From contig NZ_BMGD01000003.1 of NCBI RefSeq assembly GCF_014639875.1, positions 62,001-126,000 of the forward strand: DNA of 64,000 nucleotides, read 5' to 3'. This document shows positions 1 to 7,527 of this stretch, piece after piece. The position numbers and the translations under genes are program-made. Numbering within the stretch: position 1 is the stretch's first letter; each line of letters begins with the position of its first letter. Source of the stretch: Blastomonas aquatica. GTDB taxonomy: Bacteria > Pseudomonadota > Alphaproteobacteria > Sphingomonadales > Sphingomonadaceae. The notes below the pieces were generated by a model, which worked only from the letters and a program-made list of their open reading frames with translations, was not told the DNA's origin and did not search any database.

Positions 1-1
1 C

Positions 2-436
2 AAGATCACCACCTTCCGCACGCTGGCGCAGGTAGCGGTCGATCGCATGGCCGAGCGCATTCCCGCGCTGGCAGGCGCGCACTGGACCGACACCCGGCCA
101 CTGCCCGGAGGCGACTTTGGTGTCCATGAGGTCGACCAGCGCATCGCCGATCTGCGCGCGCGCTATCCGTTCCTGGAAGCCAAATGGGCCGATCGCCTGA
201 TTCGCTCCTACGGCACGCTCGCCACCACGATCCTGGGCGATGCGACAAGCCTGGCTGACTGCGGCGCGCATTTTGGCGAGGGACTGACCGAACGCGAGGT
301 CCGCTATCTGATCGCCAACGAATGGGCGTGCGAGGCCGATGACGTGCTGTGGCGGCGCTCCAAGCTTGGTCTTCGCCTGTCTGAGCGCGAGCAGGATGCT
401 TTGCGCAACTTTTTCACCAAGGAACCCGTTTCATGA
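2..436 (+). CDS. glpD: Glycerol-3-phosphate dehydrogenase, C-terminal part
   Basis: The gene is cut by the left window edge; the frame is open from base 2. The first visible residues (KITTFRTLAQVAVDRM) match the conserved stretch near the end of the FAD domain of aerobic glycerol-3-phosphate dehydrogenase. The remaining 130 or so residues look like its C-terminal helical cap, with a conserved EGLTEREVRYL segment and a WACEADDVLWRRSKLGL segment. The enzyme oxidises sn-glycerol 3-phosphate to dihydroxyacetone phosphate at the membrane and passes electrons to quinone. Its stop codon overlaps the next start (ATGA). The glycerol kinase gene three genes downstream supports a glycerol-catabolic operon. 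Confidence 0.9.
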   Translation, partial: KITTFRTLAQVAVDRMAERIPALAGAHWTDTRPLPGGDFGVHEVDQRIADLRARYPFLEAKWADRLIRSYGTLATTILGDATSLADCGAHFGEGLTEREVRYLIANEWACEADDVLWRRSKLGLRLSEREQDALRNFFTKEPVS

Positions 437-1011
437 CACCCCGTATCGTCGCCATTGGCGGAACAGTATCTGCAAGCAGCACCACCGAACTCGCCTTGCG
501 GACAGCGATGGCCAGCGCAGCGGCGCACGGCGCGGAGGTGCAGCTGTTCGACGGGGCGTATCTCGCCGCACTGCCGCATTATCGCAGCACCGCACATGCG
601 GGCGCCGAGGGCAGCGAACTGGTCGAGGCCGTGCGCCAGGCCGATGGTCTGCTGCTGGCAGCGCCCGGCTATCACGGCACAATCTCGGGGCTGGTCAAGA
701 ACGCGCTCGATTACCTCGAGGACCTGTCGAAGGACACGCGGCCCTATCTCGATGGCCGTGCGGTCGGGCTGATCGCGACCGCCTATGGCGACCAGGCGAC
801 GATGAGCACGATGCAGACCTTGCGCAGCATCGTCCACGCGCTGCGCGGCTGGCCCACGCCTATGGGGGCGACGATTCGCACCTTTCCGGGGCTGTTTTCG
901 GTCGATGGCGAATGCCTCGACGACCGTGCGAAGGTGCAGCTCGATCTGGTCGGCCAGCAGGTGGTGCACGGCGCGATGAGCCTTTCGGCAATGTCACAGG
1001 CTACCGCATGA
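433..1011 (+). CDS. NAD(P)H-dependent FMN reductase family flavoprotein
   Basis: A 192-residue flavodoxin-fold protein. The N-terminus (RIVAIGGTVSASSTTELAL) has the phosphate-binding loop of the NADPH-dependent FMN reductase family. The segment APGYHGTISGLVKNALDYLE is the family's flavin-contacting signature (SPxYHGxxSGxLKNALD). The length is normal for the family. It should reduce FMN or use FMN to reduce another acceptor in the cytoplasm; the substrate cannot be read from sequence. The start at 433 overlaps the glpD stop by ATGA and the stop overlaps the next gene's start, so it is translated as part of the glycerol operon. Sitting beside a RibB-like gene it may belong to a flavin-related side function, which is inference. 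Confidence 0.85.
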   Translation: MTPRIVAIGGTVSASSTTELALRTAMASAAAHGAEVQLFDGAYLAALPHYRSTAHAGAEGSELVEAVRQADGLLLAAPGYHGTISGLVKNALDYLEDLSKDTRPYLDGRAVGLIATAYGDQATMSTMQTLRSIVHALRGWPTPMGATIRTFPGLFSVDGECLDDRAKVQLDLVGQQVVHGAMSLSAMSQATA

Positions 1012-1625
1012 GCGGGGTACAATCTGCGTTGGACGCGCTGGCGCGGGGCGAGGTGATCATCATCACCGGCGACCGCTTTCGCCGGGGCGACATGGATTTC
1101 TGCGTGGCGGCCAGCCACGCCGATGCCGATGCGATCAACTTCCTGGCGACGCATGGTCGCGGGCTGATCTGCCTGGCGATGCGGCAGGACCGCGCCGAGC
1201 GGCTGGGGATCAGCCTGATGAACGAAGGCACCGAGCGGCAATCCGGTCGGCCCCTGGGCCGCTCGATCGAGGCCAGCGAGGGCGTGACCACGGGCATCTC
1301 CGCGGCTGATCGCGCGCAGACGGTCAAGGTCGCAGTGGCCCCCGACGCGACGCATGAGGACATTGTCTCGCCTGGCCACGTCTTCCCGCTGATCATCTCG
1401 CCCGGCGGCGTTGCCGAACGTGCGGCAGCCGCCGAGGCTGCGGTCGAACTGTGCCAGCGCGCAGGGGTCGGCGACGCAGCGGTGATCTGCGCGATCATGC
1501 GTGACGATGGCGAAATGGCACGGCCCGCAGACATCGCCGATCTGGTTGCGCGCTTTGGCCTCGCGGTGGCCGATATTGACGATCTGCTGGAAATGCCGGA
1601 ACCCGGTTCGCAACAAAAACGATAA
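1008..1625 (+). CDS. RibB-like protein (3,4-dihydroxy-2-butanone-4-phosphate synthase fold) lacking catalytic residues
   Basis: A 205-residue protein aligning end to end with RibB: it has the EGVTTGISAADR block (about 91-102), the SPGHVFPL block (121-128) and a C-terminal IMRDDGEMARPADI block. The residues that make RibB an enzyme are changed. The acidic loop DRENEGD of E. coli RibB reads DRFRRGD (22-28), so the metal-binding Glu is Phe. The GGHTEA metal-ligand histidine is Ala (about 141). The Glu of the later LCELTNDDG block is also Ala. It is therefore unlikely to make the riboflavin precursor. The start at 1008 is chosen from the ATGA overlap with the FMN reductase gene; the open frame runs further upstream without support. 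Its place between glpD and glpK suggests a role on or near glycerol/triose phosphates, which is inference. Confidence 0.8.
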   Translation: MSGVQSALDALARGEVIIITGDRFRRGDMDFCVAASHADADAINFLATHGRGLICLAMRQDRAERLGISLMNEGTERQSGRPLGRSIEASEGVTTGISAADRAQTVKVAVAPDATHEDIVSPGHVFPLIISPGGVAERAAAAEAAVELCQRAGVGDAAVICAIMRDDGEMARPADIADLVARFGLAVADIDDLLEMPEPGSQQKR

Positions 1626-1649
1626 TTCGATTGGGATGAGGCTCGCCGC

Positions 1650-3113
1650 ATGACTGACAACCGCTTCCTGCTGGTGCTCGACGAGGGCACCACCTCCACG
1701 CGAGCGATCCTCTATTCGCTGACCGGCGACCTTGTCGCCACGTCGCAGGAAGACATCACCCAGCATTACCCCGCGCCGGGTCTGGTTGAGCACGATGCTA
1801 CGGAAATCTGGGACAGGACGCTGCGCTGCGCACGCGCGATGGTCGAGCGGGCAGGCGGTGCGGACCATATTGAGGCAATCGGCGTCACCAACCAGCGCGA
1901 GACCGTGGTTGCGTGGGACCGCAGCACTGGCAAACCCTTGTGCCGCGCGATCGTCTGGCAGGATCGCCGCACCGAGGAGCAATGCCGAGCCTTGCGCGAT
2001 GCGGGGCACGAGCCTTCGATCCAGATCACCACGGGCCTGCTGCTCGACCCTTACTTCTCCGCGACCAAGATGGCGTGGATCCTAAAAAACGTGGACGGCG
2101 CGGCGGCGTTGGGTGACCGGCTTGCTTTCGGCACCGTCGAAAGCTGGTTGGTCTGGAACCTCACCGGCGGGCTTCACATCACCGATGTTTCCAATGCCAG
2201 CCGCACCTCGCTGTTCCCGCTGACCGCGCAATCCTGGGACGAGGGTCTTTGCGACCTGTTCGGGGTGCCGCGCGCTGCCCTGCCCGAGATCGTGCCCAGT
2301 GCCGGGGCGTTTGGTCTGACCAAGCCGGAAATTCTGGGCGCGGCGATCCCGATCACGGGTCTTGCGGGCGACCAGCAGGCGGCGACCATCGGCCAGGGCT
2401 GTTTCGCGCACGGTCAGACCAAGGCAACGCTTGGCACCGGCGCATTCGTGCTCGCCAATATGGGGCAGACACCGCCCCGGTCCGAACACCGGCTGCTTGG
2501 CACTGTGTTGTGCGAAGTCGCCGGGGTGCGTACCTTTGCGCTCGAAGGATCGGTGTTCGTCGCCGGAAGCCTGGTCAAATGGCTGCGCGACAGCATCGGC
2601 ATGCTGGGCAACGCGGCCGAGAGCGAGGCGCTGGCCCGGTCGGTGCCCGATAGCGGCGGCGTGGTTGTCGTACCCGCATTGTCAGGGCTTGGCGCGCCGT
2701 ATTGGCTGCCCGATGCACGCGGCAGCATCACCGGGCTGTCGTTCTCGACCACCCGTGCGCACATCATCCGCGCTTCGCTCGAATCGGTCGCCAACGTGTT
2801 CCACGATCTGGCGCGCGCCTTTGCCGCCGATGGCGCGGGCTGGTCGGTGCTGCGGCTCGATGGTGGGATGAGCGCAAACGACTGGCTGGCGCAGGACATC
2901 GCCGATGTGCTGGCGATCCCCTGCGAGCGTCCAGTCGATGTCGAGACCACCGCACGCGGCGCGGCGATCCTCGCGGCAATCGGGGCAGGGGCATACGCCT
3001 CGCTCGAGGACGCGCAGACGATGGTGTCGAGCACACAGGTGTTTTCGCCGCAGATGGATGCGCGCGCGCGCAATACCCGGCTGGGGCAGTGGAAAGCCGC
3101 GCTGGGGATCTGA
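1650..3113 (+). CDS. glpK: Glycerol kinase
   Basis: A 487-residue FGGY-family kinase of normal length. The N-terminus LDEGTTSTRAI is the phosphate-binding loop, GVTNQRET and WQDRRTEEQC are glycerol-kinase-typical, GLAGDQQAATIGQGCF and GTGAFVL form the second-domain nucleotide site, and LDGGMSANDWLAQ is the C-terminal FGGY signature. It phosphorylates glycerol to sn-glycerol 3-phosphate, the substrate of the glpD product encoded upstream. The ATG at 1650 follows a GATGAGG ribosome site. It is 24 bases behind the RibB-like gene, so most likely in the same operon. No glycerol facilitator or GlpR-type repressor is in view; they may lie left of the window. Confidence 0.95.
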   Translation: MTDNRFLLVLDEGTTSTRAILYSLTGDLVATSQEDITQHYPAPGLVEHDATEIWDRTLRCARAMVERAGGADHIEAIGVTNQRETVVAWDRSTGKPLCRAIVWQDRRTEEQCRALRDAGHEPSIQITTGLLLDPYFSATKMAWILKNVDGAAALGDRLAFGTVESWLVWNLTGGLHITDVSNASRTSLFPLTAQSWDEGLCDLFGVPRAALPEIVPSAGAFGLTKPEILGAAIPITGLAGDQQAATIGQGCFAHGQTKATLGTGAFVLANMGQTPPRSEHRLLGTVLCEVAGVRTFALEGSVFVAGSLVKWLRDSIGMLGNAAESEALARSVPDSGGVVVVPALSGLGAPYWLPDARGSITGLSFSTTRAHIIRASLESVANVFHDLARAFAADGAGWSVLRLDGGMSANDWLAQDIADVLAIPCERPVDVETTARGAAILAAIGAGAYASLEDAQTMVSSTQVFSPQMDARARNTRLGQWKAALGI

Positions 3114-4334
3114 TTACCAGCCGGGCGTCCCGATTTCCGCGAGCAGCCTGGGCATCTGCTGCTTGAACGGGAAGAAGCCCTTCTTTGCGTGCGGCCAGAA
3201 GCTGTCGTCCCATTCACGACGGACCTGCACCAGCGGGATTCCCTCTGCCGCCAGCACGGGCATCAGTCTGGCAAGCGCCTCGGCGACCGGCCCCACCGGC
3301 GCATAGGGTGTCACGATCTGGCGCGCGCCTGCCTTTTGCGCGGCATCGATCAGCGTGGCGGCATCGAGAGTGGAGGCCGTATCTGCCGCACACCCGCAAT
3401 GCGCAGACAGGCGCGTGGTGGCGTCCGCAGACGCACCGCTGACGAAACCGCGCGCAGCATCCCCCCACAACAGGCTGTGATCTGCCACCACCAGTGCGCC
3501 GCGCAGGTCCGCGTCGTTCGCCAGCGCCGACTCGGCGTGGAGATCGTCTGGCGTCACCAGCAGCAGCGAAGGAGTGCCCGGATCGAACCGCGGCAAATCG
3601 GCGACCGGCCGCGCGGATTCGACTGGGGCCTCAATCAGCGCCTCGGCATGTTGCGCCAGTCCCTTGGGCGCGAACCGGCCACTGGTGTAGCGTGCGATGT
3701 TGTCGGTGGTGGCCAGATAGGTCTTGCCTGCGGTCTGCAATCCCGCGACCCAGCGCCACGACAAAGTGTTGGATGCGGCATCGGCATCGACAAGTGTGCG
3801 CAGGAAGAAATCCGCCCCCAGTGCCCAGGGCAGTTTGAGCGTGAAAATCCAGATCGAGGCAAACCACATGCGCGCGTGATTGTGCAGATAGCCAGTTTCG
3901 ACCAGCTCGTGTGCCCAGTCATCGAACCCCTCGATCCCGGTGCGACCCGCTTCGGCGTCTTCGATCCCGCGGGTATAGCTGAAGCCATCGCGCTGTCGGT
4001 CGCGCTCGGCTAGAAACCGCGTCCAAACCTGTGGGCGCATCTCGAGCCAGCCCTTCCAGTACGTGCGCCACAGCACCTCCTGCACGTATTTTTCCGCCGA
4101 CTGCAGCGAATGCCGCGCCAGCACCGCATCGACCGTCTCGTGCTCGGTCAGCATCCGGTAGCGCAGATAGGGCGACAGCCGCGAAACCGCGCCGGGGTTG
4201 CCCGGGCCGGGATCGGTGTTGCGCCCTTGCGCATAGTCGCCTGCGGCATGCGGCACGAACGACGCCAGCCGCTCAAGCCCAGCAGCCCGGGTCGGGGGGA
4301 ACATCGATGCGTCGTTCGCTGGTTTGGGCGTCAT
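3114..4334 (-). CDS. Cryptochrome/photolyase-like FAD protein with permuted domain order
   Basis: A 406-residue protein. Residues roughly 15-230 match the helical FAD-binding domain of DNA photolyases: SRLSPYLRYRML, VQEVLWRTYWKGW, TGYLHNHARMWFASIW and LVDADAASNTLSWRWVAG. In photolyases this domain follows the alpha/beta antenna domain; here nothing precedes it. Instead the last 150 residues resemble that alpha/beta domain, including EGIPLVQVRREWDDSFWP and KKGFFPFKQQMPRLL, which align with the end of the photolyase N-terminal domain. The order is thus swapped. The start at 4334 is chosen because it overlaps the stop of the DCC gene by ATGA; the longer frame to 4466 lies inside that gene. Whether it repairs DNA, senses light or does something else is not shown. 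It converges with glpK with no gap. Confidence 0.75.
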   Translation of the reverse strand: MTPKPANDASMFPPTRAAGLERLASFVPHAAGDYAQGRNTDPGPGNPGAVSRLSPYLRYRMLTEHETVDAVLARHSLQSAEKYVQEVLWRTYWKGWLEMRPQVWTRFLAERDRQRDGFSYTRGIEDAEAGRTGIEGFDDWAHELVETGYLHNHARMWFASIWIFTLKLPWALGADFFLRTLVDADAASNTLSWRWVAGLQTAGKTYLATTDNIARYTSGRFAPKGLAQHAEALIEAPVESARPVADLPRFDPGTPSLLLVTPDDLHAESALANDADLRGALVVADHSLLWGDAARGFVSGASADATTRLSAHCGCAADTASTLDAATLIDAAQKAGARQIVTPYAPVGPVAEALARLMPVLAAEGIPLVQVRREWDDSFWPHAKKGFFPFKQQMPRLLAEIGTPGW

Positions 4335-4759
4335 TTGTTGGCGAGCATTTGCTGCAGCCTCGGTCGCAGCACCAGAAAGCGGAGGTAAAGCCATTCGAGC
4401 CCCTTCAAAACTACACGATTGCGCGCTGCCCAGCCCAATGGCTTCAGCACGGGTATGGCCCGCCACATTGCGGCGAACGCCGCCGCGCCCGACAGCAGCA
4501 CGCCGTTTTCGCGCGCATGAAACCGCGCGAGAAGTTCGCGCTGGTCGATCGGACAGAGCGCATCAGGTGACGATACATCGACGAAGTTTATCGCCCCACG
4601 CCGGTCGAGCCGACGCATCAGCGCGATCTCCCGAAGGCACAGCGGGCAAGCGCCATCGAACCACACGGTCACCCCTTGAGCGGGGGCAGGGGAGGGGGCC
4701 TCTGCAGGTCGGGCGACATCGGTGTTCATAACCGGCATATAGGGTGCGCCGATGGACAT
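4331..4759 (-). CDS. DCC-family thiol-disulfide oxidoreductase (DUF393)
   Basis: A protein of up to 142 residues with the DCC signature: VWFDGACPLCLREIALMRRL contains the DG-x-CPxC thioredoxin-like active site near the N-terminus, followed by RRGAINFVDVSS and a conserved GAAAFAAMWRAIP segment. Length and layout fit the DUF393 family, thought to be small redox proteins with unidentified partners. Three candidate starts exist (4759, 4738, 4729); the region before the WFDG strand is not conserved, so the choice is open. The stop overlaps the start of the photolyase-like gene, so the two are translationally coupled. Pairings of DCC proteins with photolyase-like flavoproteins hint at a shared redox task, which is inference. 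Confidence 0.8.
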   Translation of the reverse strand: MSIGAPYMPVMNTDVARPAEAPSPAPAQGVTVWFDGACPLCLREIALMRRLDRRGAINFVDVSSPDALCPIDQRELLARFHARENGVLLSGAAAFAAMWRAIPVLKPLGWAARNRVVLKGLEWLYLRFLVLRPRLQQMLANK

Positions 4760-4804
4760 GCCATAGCCTTGCCCTGATCCAATGCCGCCCTATAAACCTT
4801 CTTC

Positions 4805-6472
4805 ATGAAAACCCGTACACTCGTTCTTGCCGCTGCGCTTGGCGCTGCCTCACTCTCTCCCGCCTTTGCTCAGCAAGCCATCACCGTCGATGCCGACGAG
4901 CTGACGCAAACGGTGCGCACGCTGGCCTCCGATGTATTCGAAGGCCGCGCGCCCGGAACGCGAGGCGAGGAGCGGACGCTGGGCTATCTGATCGCGCGGT
5001 TCGAGGCGTTGGGGCTCGAGCCTGCCGGAACCGATGGCGGCTGGCTGCAGAAAGTGCCGTTGCTCCACACCCGGTTGGGTACACCCGCCACGCTGGCGTT
5101 TGCCACCCCCAAGGGTGCAATGGCGCCGGTGGTGGCGCAGGATATCTACGTCTCCACCATTCGCCCCGATGATGCCGCGCAGATCGCCGAGGCGCCGCTG
5201 GTGTTCGTCGGCTATGGCGTGAACGCGCCCGAGCGCGGCTGGGACGATTTCAAGGGGATGGATCTCAAGGGCAAGGTCGCGGTCTTCCTGATCAACGATC
5301 CCGATTTCGCCGCCCAGCCCGGCGAACCTGCCGCGGGCAAGTTCGGCGACCGGACGATGACCTATTATGGCCGCTGGACCTACAAGTTCGAGGAAGCCGC
5401 GCGCCAGGGCGCAGTCGCTGCGCTGATCGTCCACAATGCCGAGGGCGTGGGCTATGGCTGGAACGTCGTGATCAGCCCTGGCGGCGAAAATTACGATATC
5501 GTGCGCCCGACCGAACAGCTGACCAGCCTCAAGCTGCAGGGCTGGCTGTCGGCGGAGATGTCGGCCAAGCTGTTCGGTGCAGCCGGGCTCGATCTGGCTG
5601 CGCTCGAGGTTGCCGCGCGGTCGCCCGGATTCCGTCCTGTCGAACTCAAGGGCGTAACCATGGGGGCGGAAATTCCCGTGACCCAGGAAGTCGTCGCGAG
5701 CCACAATGTGCTGGCCAAAATCCCCGGCACCACCCGGCCCGACGAGATCGTGATGTATGGCGCGCACTGGGATGCCTATGGGGAAGGCAAGCCCGATGCG
5801 CAGGGCCGCATTTATCGTGCGGGGGCCAATGACGATGCGCTGGGCATCGCCGGAATGTTCGAGATCGCGCGCGCGATGAAGGCCGCGCCTGCGCCGCAGC
5901 GCAGCGTCGTCTTCGGGGCGTGGACCGCCGAGGAGCGCGGCCTGCTGGGGTCGGAATATTATGCGACCAACCCGGTTTTCCCGATGGACAAGACCGTCGC
6001 CAATCTGGGGCTCGATATCCTGCAGACTGCAGGCGCTGCGAACGATGTCGTGTTGGTTGGCCAAGGCCAGAATACGCTCGAAGACGACATGGCCCGCGTC
6101 GCTGCAACCCAGGGCCGTACCGTGACGCCCGAAAGCCTGCCCGAACGCGGGCTGTTCTATCGCGCCGATCACTTCTCCTTCGCCAAGCGCGGCGTGCCGG
6201 TCATGCTGCTGATGGGGATCGCGGGCGCGGCGAACCTCAAGGTCGGCGGGTCGGCGGCGGGGCAGGCTTGGATCGATGCCTATACCGGCCAGTGCTATCA
6301 CCAGGCCTGCGATGCCTGGAGCGCGGACTGGAACCTCGACGGGGCGGTGCAGGACATCGAACTAATCGGCGCCATCGGCGCGGAGCTCGCCAGTTCCAAC
6401 CGCTGGCCGCAGTGGAAGGCAGGATCGGAGTTCAAGGGCATCCGCGACAAGGCCGGCGTGCCGGGGCAATAA
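4805..6472 (+). CDS. Exported M28-family metallopeptidase
   Basis: A 555-residue protein with a clear signal peptide (MKTRTLVLAAALGAASLSPA, cut near AFA-Q). A PA-type insert follows (about 90-230), then an M28 zinc aminopeptidase domain: YGAHWDAYG supplies the first His and Asp, GANDDALG the bridging Asp, and TAEERGLLGSEYY the Glu pair. LGLDILQTAG and a late YHQACD give the remaining ligands. Such enzymes trim N-terminal residues from peptides in the periplasm or at the surface. It stands alone: the gene upstream is divergent and the one downstream convergent, with the stops one base apart. Peptide specificity cannot be read from the sequence. Confidence 0.9.
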   Translation: MKTRTLVLAAALGAASLSPAFAQQAITVDADELTQTVRTLASDVFEGRAPGTRGEERTLGYLIARFEALGLEPAGTDGGWLQKVPLLHTRLGTPATLAFATPKGAMAPVVAQDIYVSTIRPDDAAQIAEAPLVFVGYGVNAPERGWDDFKGMDLKGKVAVFLINDPDFAAQPGEPAAGKFGDRTMTYYGRWTYKFEEAARQGAVAALIVHNAEGVGYGWNVVISPGGENYDIVRPTEQLTSLKLQGWLSAEMSAKLFGAAGLDLAALEVAARSPGFRPVELKGVTMGAEIPVTQEVVASHNVLAKIPGTTRPDEIVMYGAHWDAYGEGKPDAQGRIYRAGANDDALGIAGMFEIARAMKAAPAPQRSVVFGAWTAEERGLLGSEYYATNPVFPMDKTVANLGLDILQTAGAANDVVLVGQGQNTLEDDMARVAATQGRTVTPESLPERGLFYRADHFSFAKRGVPVMLLMGIAGAANLKVGGSAAGQAWIDAYTGQCYHQACDAWSADWNLDGAVQDIELIGAIGAELASSNRWPQWKAGSEFKGIRDKAGVPGQ

Positions 6473-6473
6473 C

Positions 6474-7106
6474 TCAGGCGAGACGATCGGCGGAAATGAC
6501 GTGCCGCCCTGGCGTTCCGGCAACCGCGGCCTCGATCAGCGCGCTGGCGATGTTCTGGGCCGGGCTGATCCGCCATCCGCGCGGCAGAACCGGGCCAAAC
6601 ACTCGAAGAATCGCCTCGGAAACGCGCTCTGCCGCGCGGAATTCATCTCGTTTGCCGCCGATCAGGCCGGGGCGCACGATGGTGTAGCTGCAATATTCGA
6701 GAGCAGCGATGCTGGCTTCGACCGCGCCCTTGGTGCGGTTGTACAGCAGCCGCGAACCGGCATCCGCGCCGATTGCCGACACCAGCGCGAAGGACCTCGC
6801 ACCCTGCGCCTGCGCGGCCTTTGCAACGGCTAGCGGATAGTCATGGTCGACACGGATGAACGCCGCATCCGACCCAGCCTTGGCGCACGTGGTACCAAGC
6901 GCGCAGATCACCGCGTCGCACCGGAACCAACCGGCATCGGGTGGAAGGGCATCGTAATCGACGATGGGGTTGGTAAGCTTGGGATGCGGTGGCAGCGCGC
7001 TGCGGGAAGGGGCGATGACGCGGGCAATACGAGGATCGTCCAGCGCCCGGGCCAGGACCATCCGGCCGACAAGCCCGGTGGCGCCAGCGATGAGCAGAGT
7101 GGTCAT
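6474..7106 (-). CDS. NAD(P)-binding Rossmann protein (atypical SDR, HTATIP2/YbjT-like)
   Basis: A 210-residue Rossmann protein. The N-terminus LLIAGATGLVGRMVLARAL is the GxxGxxG dinucleotide loop of atypical short-chain dehydrogenases. VSAIGADAGSRLLYNRTKG matches the YxxxK-like segment of the oxidoreductase HTATIP2 family, followed by YTIVRPGLIGG. These small proteins bind NADPH; their substrates are mostly unknown. The stop sits directly beside that of the M28 peptidase on the other strand. No operon partner is evident. The ribosome site before the ATG at 7106 is weak (AAAAGAAA). Confidence 0.8.
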   Translation of the reverse strand: MTTLLIAGATGLVGRMVLARALDDPRIARVIAPSRSALPPHPKLTNPIVDYDALPPDAGWFRCDAVICALGTTCAKAGSDAAFIRVDHDYPLAVAKAAQAQGARSFALVSAIGADAGSRLLYNRTKGAVEASIAALEYCSYTIVRPGLIGGKRDEFRAAERVSEAILRVFGPVLPRGWRISPAQNIASALIEAAVAGTPGRHVISADRLA

Positions 7107-7488
7107 GCGTTGTTTCTTTTAAAAGTCATCAATGTGGAATCTCGCGTCAGGGATCGGTCCATGATCGCACCGATCACCTGGATTACGATACCAACTACTA
7201 TTTTTCCGTCATCCAGAACAGGATCGCATAGCCGACCCGCTGGCAATTCAGGCTTTCTGATGGCCCAAGCGCCACTTTGGATCGCGTTTGCATCGCCGAA
7301 CAGCGAGCTATTCTGCGCCGCGTGGTGACCACAGGCGGGGGGCAAGGCTCGCCCTCGGTGCGCAGGTTCGATCCGATCCCTGCTACACAGCAACGTCTTT
7401 TGCTGCCTTCCGCTGGAACAACTTGCCTTTCTGCCCCGTTGTTGACGCTTAGCCCTGTTGCAGGGGCGAATGTCCGAGGGGCGAGCAG
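7107..7488. other. Non-coding stretch between two divergent genes
   Basis: About 380 bases separate the NAD(P)-binding gene (minus) from the amidohydrolase (plus). It probably carries both promoters. It is less GC-rich than its surroundings around 7105-7210. An open frame on the minus strand (7103-7393) ends in an ATGA overlap with the NAD(P)-binding gene but has no recognisable domain and unnatural composition, so it is not called. A GAGGGG run at 7476-7481 is the best ribosome site for the gene that follows. Confidence 0.4.
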
Positions 7489-7527
7489 ATTAGCCTGAAC
7501 CACGCTTTTCGAATTTCCAGGCGCGCG

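Noticed and set aside
1008..1625. Functional riboflavin gene with an FMN riboswitch
   Set aside because: There is no leader: the gene starts by ATGA overlap inside an operon, and its catalytic residues are missing.
783..2009. Long minus-strand open frame across the RibB-like gene and glpK
   Set aside because: Antisense to two well-supported genes; composition typical of GC-rich shadow frames.
4850..6301. 483-codon minus-strand open frame
   Set aside because: Exact antisense shadow of the M28 peptidase, which has complete family motifs.
7103..7393. Minus-strand frame of 96 codons whose stop overlaps the NAD(P)-binding gene start by ATGA
   Set aside because: The overlap is suggestive, but the protein is Cys/His/Arg-rich without a domain, has no clear ribosome site, and lies in a likely divergent promoter region.
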